DNA from: Paracoccus benzoatiresistens
Lineage (GTDB): Bacteria > Pseudomonadota > Alphaproteobacteria > Rhodobacterales > Rhodobacteraceae
DNA: 64,000 bases
Assembly: GCF_026913015.1 (NCBI RefSeq)
Contig: NZ_JAPTYD010000008.1
Span: 79,019 to 143,018 of the forward strand
Direction: 5' to 3'
The first letter of the stretch is position 1; each line of letters starts with the position of its first letter. The notes under the pieces are model-generated. The model worked only from the letters and a program-made list of their open reading frames with translations. It did no database searches and was not told the origin of the DNA. Shown piece after piece: positions 59,909 to 64,000 of this stretch. The position numbers were made by a program, and so were the translations under genes.

Positions 59909-60790
59909 ATGTTTTCCTATTGCAGCGATCCATCGGTGCTGGAGGGGCTTGCCTGGTTGTCATGCTATCTGACGACCGGCACGCACCTGCTGTTCTATTC
60001 CAGCTTCATTGTGGTCCTGCTGCTGTTGGCGATCACTGCCCCCATTGCGCTGCTGTTCGGCTATGGCGGCGCGATGGCGTCGCGCTCGCGGATCGCGCCG
60101 ATCCGCTGGTTCGGGCGGATCTATACGGCGATGGTGCGGGGAGTGCCCGACATCATCTTCTTCCTGTTCGTGCCGATCGCGCTGGACCAGGGGCTGGAAT
60201 GGCTGCGGCACAAGGCGCTGTGCGACAGTGATGCGCCGGTGCGCCAGGGCAACGACTTCGTTGTCTGCGCGGCGGCAAAGCTGCCGCTTTCCACAAGCCC
60301 GGAATGGGTCCATGACATTTATGCCATGGTGCTGGCCGTGATCGCCTTTTCGGTCGTCTTCGGGGCCTTCGCTGCGAATGTCCTTTACGGCGCCATGCAG
60401 GCCGTGCCGCGCGCGCAGCTGGAAACCGCCGAGGCCTTTGGCATGACGTCCCGCCAGGTGACGCGGCGCGTCCTGGTTCCGCAGATGTGGACCTATGCGC
60501 TGCCGGGCCTGTCCAACCTGTGGATGATCCTCATTAAGGCGACGCCCCTGCTGTTCCTGCTGGGGATCGAGGATATCGTCTATTGGGCGCGCGAACTGGG
60601 CGGCGCCAAGACGCGGTCCTTCGCCTATCCGCATCCCGACTGGCGGCTTTACTATTTCCTTGCCGTGCTGGTCTTCTATCTGCTCATGACATGGGTGTCC
60701 GAGAGGGTTCTGGACCGGGTGACCGCGCGCCTTTCCCTGGGTCAGGCGACCATGGCGGGCGAGGCGCAGCGCAAGGCGGGTGCCGCATGA
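59909..60790 (+). CDS. Polar amino acid ABC transporter permease (HisQ type)
   Basis: A 293-residue inner-membrane permease. After a first hydrophobic segment comes RIYTAMVRGVPDIIFFLFVP, the typical PAAT motif, and an unusually long loop with three cysteines (about residues 106-130, including ALCDSDAPVRQG and VVCAAAK). The ATPase-docking loop is QLETAEAFGMTSRQVTRRVL. The loop makes it longer than HisQ (about 230). It overlaps the second permease gene by 4 bases. Confidence 0.92.
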   Translation: MFSYCSDPSVLEGLAWLSCYLTTGTHLLFYSSFIVVLLLLAITAPIALLFGYGGAMASRSRIAPIRWFGRIYTAMVRGVPDIIFFLFVPIALDQGLEWLRHKALCDSDAPVRQGNDFVVCAAAKLPLSTSPEWVHDIYAMVLAVIAFSVVFGAFAANVLYGAMQAVPRAQLETAEAFGMTSRQVTRRVLVPQMWTYALPGLSNLWMILIKATPLLFLLGIEDIVYWARELGGAKTRSFAYPHPDWRLYYFLAVLVFYLLMTWVSERVLDRVTARLSLGQATMAGEAQRKAGAA

Positions 60791-61611
60791 GCTGTGGGCA
60801 AACGATCCTGGATTACGGGCTGCGGTCGCTCGGCATTGGCGAAAGGCTGCTGCCGCGGTCGGACTTCACGCTGTGCCAGCAGTTCACGCTGATCGGATCC
60901 GGGCTGATCTGGAACCTGTACTTCGCCTTCTTCGCGCTGCTGTTCGGCTTCTTTCTGGCGACCGGGCTGGCGCTTGCCAAGACCAGCACGAACGCCTGGC
61001 TGCGCAAGCCGGCGGACGCCTTCATCTTCGTCTTTCGCGGCAGCCCGCTGTTCATCCAGTTCTTCCTGGCCTACGAAGCCCTGGTCCTGCTGCCCCGCGC
61101 GGGGGTCGAGGTCTTTGGCCTGACGATTGCGACAAGCTGGCTGGCCAAGGCTTGGGCCGGGGCGCTGATCGTGCTGACGCTGAACACCGCCGCCTATTCC
61201 GCGCAGATCTTCCACGGCGCACTGATGTCGGTCCCCAAGGGCGACATCGAGGCCGCCGAGGCTTATGGCATGACCGGATGGACCAAGTTCCGCAGGGTCC
61301 TGTGGCCCACGATGCTGCGGCTGGCCTGGCCGTCCTACACGAACGAGGCGATCTTCCTGTTCCATGCGACCACGCTGGTGTTCTTTTCAGGCTTTCCGGC
61401 CTTCCAGCAGCGGGGCGACAGCCTGTATTATGCCAGCTACTTCGCAGGGCAGACCTTCAACCCCTTCATCGCCTATCCTATCGTGGCTGCCTACTTCATC
61501 CTCTGCACCCTGGGGCTGATCGGACTGTTCGGCATGGTGAACCGGCGTCTGAACCGCCATCTGCCGGGTGCCGTCAAGCGTATCAGATATCGCCCGCAAG
61601 TTTTCCGGTGA
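60787..61611 (+). CDS. Polar amino acid ABC transporter permease (HisM type)
   Basis: A 274-residue permease, partner of the one before. The PAAT block is ADAFIFVFRGSPLFIQFFLA and the docking loop GDIEAAEAYGMTGWTKFRRV. Hydrophobic segments begin at about residue 40 and fill most of the rest. Start at 60787 overlaps the previous stop; the frame upstream of it only re-reads the first permease. The glutamine-synthetase-like gene follows after 4 bases. Confidence 0.92.
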   Translation: MSCGQTILDYGLRSLGIGERLLPRSDFTLCQQFTLIGSGLIWNLYFAFFALLFGFFLATGLALAKTSTNAWLRKPADAFIFVFRGSPLFIQFFLAYEALVLLPRAGVEVFGLTIATSWLAKAWAGALIVLTLNTAAYSAQIFHGALMSVPKGDIEAAEAYGMTGWTKFRRVLWPTMLRLAWPSYTNEAIFLFHATTLVFFSGFPAFQQRGDSLYYASYFAGQTFNPFIAYPIVAAYFILCTLGLIGLFGMVNRRLNRHLPGAVKRIRYRPQVFR

Positions 61612-61615
61612 GTTC

Positions 61616-62947
61616 ATGGACTGGTTGAAACAACATCCCGAGGTCAAAACCATCCGCGTGGCCGCGGCCGACCTGAACGGGGTCGCGCGCGGCAAGCGCA
61701 TCCCGGCTCGCTATGCCGACAAGATCCTGGAGGAAGGGACCAAGTTTCCCTACTCGGTCCTGAACCTGGACATCTGGGGCGAGGATGTCGAGGACAGCCC
61801 GCTGGTCTTCCAGATCGGCGACCCCGACGGGTTGCTGCTGCCGACCGAGCGGGGCTTTCTGCCCATGCCCTGGCTCGACGCACCGACTGCGCTCTTGCCC
61901 TTGTGGATGTTCCACCCTGATGGCCGCCCCTACGAGGGAGACCCCCGCCAGGCGCTGGCGCGCGTCATGGAACGCTACAACGAGGCCGGGTTGACCCCCG
62001 TTGTGGCGACCGAACTGGAATTCTTCCTGATCGACGATTCCGGCCGCCAGTTGCGCGTGCCGCCAAGCCCCCGGTCCGGCAAGCGCCGCACGGGCGGCGA
62101 GGTGCTGAGCCTGCGCGCACTCGATGCTTTCGACCAGTTCTTCACAAGGCTCTACGATGCCTGCGAGGCGATGGACATTCCGGCTGACACCGCGATTTCG
62201 GAAGCCGGCCCGGGGCAGTTCGAAATCAACCTGATGCACCAGCCGGATCCCCTCAAGGCGGCGGATGACACCTGGCTGTTCAAGATGCTGGTCAAGGGGA
62301 TCGCCCGGCAATACGGCTTTGCGGGCAGCTTCATGGCGAAGCCTTACGAGACCTTTTCCGGCAACGGAATGCACATGCATTTCTCGATCCTCGACAAGGC
62401 GGGGCGCAACATCTTCGACAATGGCGGCGAGGAGGGGACAGAGGCGCTGCGCCAGGCCGTGGCCGGATGCCTGCGGGCGATGCCGGGATCGACCCTGCTG
62501 TTTGCCCCGCACGAAAACAGCTACGACCGCCTGGTGCCGAATGCCCACGCACCGACCGGTATCGGCTGGGCCTATGAAAACCGCACGGCTGCCATCCGCA
62601 TCCCTTCATCCAGCCCCAGGGCACGGCGGATCGAGCACCGCGTGGCAGGGGGAGACGTGAACCCCTATCTGACAGTAGCGGCGATCCTGGGTGCGGCGTT
62701 GAACGGGATCACCGACCGCCTGGAGGCGCCCGCGCCTTTCAAGGGCAACGCCTATGATCAGAAGCTGGACCAGTTGCCCGGGACATGGGGCAAGGCCATC
62801 GACGCCTTCCACGAATGCCCGGAGATGCGGCGCATCTTCCCCAGCCACCTGATCGAGAACTTCGTCATGACCAAGCGTCAGGAGTTGCACTACATGGCCG
62901 AACTGTCGGACGAGGAAACGGTGGAGCTTTACCTCGACACCGTGTGA
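61616..62947 (+). CDS. Glutamine synthetase family ligase (PuuA/GlnT-like)
   Basis: A 443-residue protein of the glutamine synthetase fold, related to gamma-glutamylputrescine synthetase and other GS-like ligases rather than GlnA. Marks: RVAAADLNGVARGKRIPARY, ATELEFFLIDDSG with the metal glutamates, the ISEAGPGQFEINLMH block, GNGMHMHFSI with the catalytic histidine and RTAAIRIPSSSPRARRIEHR. The tyrosine adenylylation loop of GlnA is not evident. The start at 61616 follows the permease stop; the longer frame overlaps the permease end. With the importer it suggests uptake and gamma-glutamylation of an amine or amino acid. Confidence 0.9.
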   Translation: MDWLKQHPEVKTIRVAAADLNGVARGKRIPARYADKILEEGTKFPYSVLNLDIWGEDVEDSPLVFQIGDPDGLLLPTERGFLPMPWLDAPTALLPLWMFHPDGRPYEGDPRQALARVMERYNEAGLTPVVATELEFFLIDDSGRQLRVPPSPRSGKRRTGGEVLSLRALDAFDQFFTRLYDACEAMDIPADTAISEAGPGQFEINLMHQPDPLKAADDTWLFKMLVKGIARQYGFAGSFMAKPYETFSGNGMHMHFSILDKAGRNIFDNGGEEGTEALRQAVAGCLRAMPGSTLLFAPHENSYDRLVPNAHAPTGIGWAYENRTAAIRIPSSSPRARRIEHRVAGGDVNPYLTVAAILGAALNGITDRLEAPAPFKGNAYDQKLDQLPGTWGKAIDAFHECPEMRRIFPSHLIENFVMTKRQELHYMAELSDEETVELYLDTV

Positions 62948-63257
62948 CGTGTGTTTCAGCCCGCATAAAACTTCCTTTCGGCCGGATCCGCTTCCTTTTT
63001 GGCAACTACAAAACTTCCACCGCCTAGGCTGTAAAATCGGTTTCTGAAAGAATACAAAGAGTTGTCCTCATTGGCGTCCGATCCCGGTTATCACCCTCGC
63101 GGTTCTTGTTCATCTGGCGCCCCGGCTTGACGGCTGCTCTGGCCGCTTGCATGACTTTCTGACAGACCCGGGTCCTTCCTGAAATCCAGCATCCGCGCCG
63201 CACGAGCTGCCGGGAGGCTCATCCGCCATGCGGCGGAGAGATCAGCCGAGGAACCCG
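62948..63257. other. 310-base intergenic region
   Basis: No gene or RNA seen. AAAACTTCC occurs twice (62967-62975 and 63010-63018) in a more AT-rich part just after the ligase gene. A GGGAGG at 63211-63216 could serve an alternative start of the next gene at 63228. No convincing terminator or promoter stands out. Confidence 0.5.
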
Positions 63258-63950
63258 ATGTCACGCTTTCCGATCATGAAGGGCAAATTCCCCGATCCTT
63301 CGCTCAATCCGCGGAAGATCAGTTCGCACCTGGCCAAACACCTGTTCCGATTGCGCGCAGGACATGCAGGCCTTGCTTTGCCGGAAGAAGCTCAAGGGGA
63401 AGGGCAATGGGCAGTTGAGGGGGAAGACAGCGAGAGGATCCGATTGCCCTTGGATGACATGAAGCGCGTGGACCGACACGCGGCGCGCCTGCATGATGGG
63501 GTCCTGCGCAGGTCGGGCCTGAGCCATCTGAACCGGGAAGATCGCGAGAAGCTCTCAGTCCTGAAGCATGGGGTCGTCCTGGCCCGCATTTCCAGCGCGG
63601 ATCATGCTGATGAACTGGCTGCAAGCCTGCACGGCGAGATGCCCTGGATGGCACCTGCAACCGAGTACGCCTGGCATGCCATGCGCCGCTCGGTGCGCGA
63701 AGGGTGGGCTGGCTTCCGACTGCCGCCGGTGATCCTTGATGGACCGCCGGGCATCGGAAAAACCTACTGGGTGCGTCGATTAGGAGAGTTGATCGGAGCT
63801 GCCAAAGTAGACGTGGACGCGACGGGCGAGAATGCCTCCTTCGGTGTCGTCGGCTGTCAGCGAGGATGGTCGAGTGCCCGGCCGGGCAGGGTTCTGGAAT
63901 GCATCATGGCGAAACTGATCGGCAGAGAGTGTCCGATCTTTTGTGTATGA
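63258..63950 (+). pseudogene. AAA family ATPase gene, broken at its 3' side by a probable insertion sequence
   Basis: About 222 codons of an AAA-type ATPase can be read. The first ~140 residues are a charged region with SDPSLN-like and LNREDREKLSVLKHGVVLARI segments. Walker A is VILDGPPGIGKTYWVRRLG (about residues 158-176). Then comes a VDATGENASFGVVGCQRGWSS block like that of Lon-related AAA proteins. In relatives, as I recall them, the text runs on after MAKLIG into a Walker B of the VVDEVEK kind. Here it changes at about 63923 to unrelated codons and stops at 63950, just where IS-like DNA begins. Start at 63258 has GAGG; 63228 is the alternative. Confidence 0.7.
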
Positions 63951-63961
63951 CTGATCCGGTC

Positions 63962-63985
63962 CATGCTTCACCGAAAGGAAGCATG
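63962..63985 (+). promoter_or_regulatory. Hairpin over the ribosome site of the putative transposase
   Basis: CATGCTTC at 63962-63969 pairs perfectly with GAAGCATG at 63978-63985 (8-base loop). The right arm covers the AAAGGAAG ribosome site at 63974-63981 and touches the start codon. Transcripts entering from outside would fold and hide the site, a known way for insertion sequences to avoid activation by host promoters. Role here is inference. Confidence 0.4.
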
Positions 63986-63986
63986 C

Positions 63987-64000
63987 ATGACAATCTCCAA
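63987..64000 (+). CDS. Start of putative transposase (partial)
   Basis: Only four full codons are in the window, reading Met-Thr-Ile-Ser. The ATG at 63987 has AAGGAAG five bases upstream. Another ATG at 63983 in a different frame is too close to that site. The call rests on position inside the IS-like end, not on protein likeness. Confidence 0.35.

Larger units (their letters stand above)
63924..64000 (+). mobile_element. Left end of an IS256-like insertion sequence (cut by window edge)
   Basis: From about 63924 the sequence reads AGAGAGTGTCCGATCTTTTG and then TGTA, a stretch resembling the terminal repeats of IS256-family elements, which often contain TTTTGTGTA near the end. The AAA gene loses its reading here, and about 60 bases further a start codon with a good ribosome site begins. 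The other end and any target duplication lie outside the window, so the family call is tentative. Confidence 0.55.

Noticed and set aside
62785..63027. Small frame running from the GS-like gene into the following gap
   Set aside because: It begins inside the ligase gene in another frame, has no ribosome site and no family resemblance.

Overview
The window is a GC-rich, gene-dense stretch of an alphaproteobacterial chromosome. The protein content points to Rhodobacterales, most likely Paracoccus or a close relative. It has an NAD-dependent fds-type formate dehydrogenase operon, a zeta-type F1-ATPase inhibitor (DUF1476), a bacterial NDUFA12 homologue of complex I, a TakP-like TRAP binding protein, and the rpsA-ihfB-lapA-trpF-trpB order. 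The genus is an inference from gene content, not from a database search. I see no rRNA, tRNA or CRISPR array.

Layout. 0-4.5 kb: a TelA/DUF2927 pair, a polyprenyl-phosphate sugar transferase meeting a WecG/TagA-type glycosyltransferase tail to tail, and a small DUF1330 gene. 4.6-9.0 kb: an RND efflux adaptor and pump. 9.0-17.8 kb: a LysR regulator, then fdsGBA-fdhD-fdsD, a lipid-kinase-like gene and a metallophosphoesterase. 17.7-20.3 kb (minus): modABC, preceded by two tandem palindromes that look like ModE-type Mo-boxes. The Mo-dependent formate dehydrogenase and the molybdate importer are therefore neighbours. 20.5-25.6 kb: rpsA, ihfB, lapA-like, trpF, a GNAT gene, trpB. 25.5-27.3 kb (minus): two small genes and pth. 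27.4-30.8 kb: clpP, clpX, an NDUFA12 homologue, an MlaD-like gene and a DUF2155 gene. 30.7-34.5 kb (minus): aat, accCB, hisFE. 34.5-37.2 kb: selD and an orphan peptide-binding protein.

37.4-41.2 kb: a split TRAP transporter, with permeases on plus and a TakP-like binding protein on minus around a bidirectional terminator. 41.3-45.6 kb (minus): eno, an endonuclease/exonuclease/phosphatase-fold protein, selO, aqpZ. 45.7-47.9 kb: obg-proB. 47.9-55.4 kb (minus): a fatty-acid or acyl-CoA degradation cluster (two MerR regulators, acyl-CoA dehydrogenase, GST, thiolase, cupin, FadB-like enzyme). The last four genes are joined by overlapping start and stop codons. 55.5-58.2 kb: two PaaI-type thioesterases, a decayed MATE transporter remnant, the ATPase inhibitor gene, purC and purS. 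58.3-62.9 kb: a polar amino-acid ABC importer followed by a glutamine-synthetase-like ligase. 63.2-64.0 kb: an AAA ATPase gene that breaks off at what looks like the left end of an IS256-like insertion sequence running out of the window.

Most of the window is ordinary core genome. The less ordinary parts are the tandem Mo-box-like sites, the OxyR-type palindrome before fdsG, the Pro/Gly/Ala tail on the TRAP large permease, the MATE remnant, the inverted repeats after the acyl-CoA dehydrogenase gene, and the interrupted AAA gene at the right edge. I found nothing I would call a wholly new biological system.
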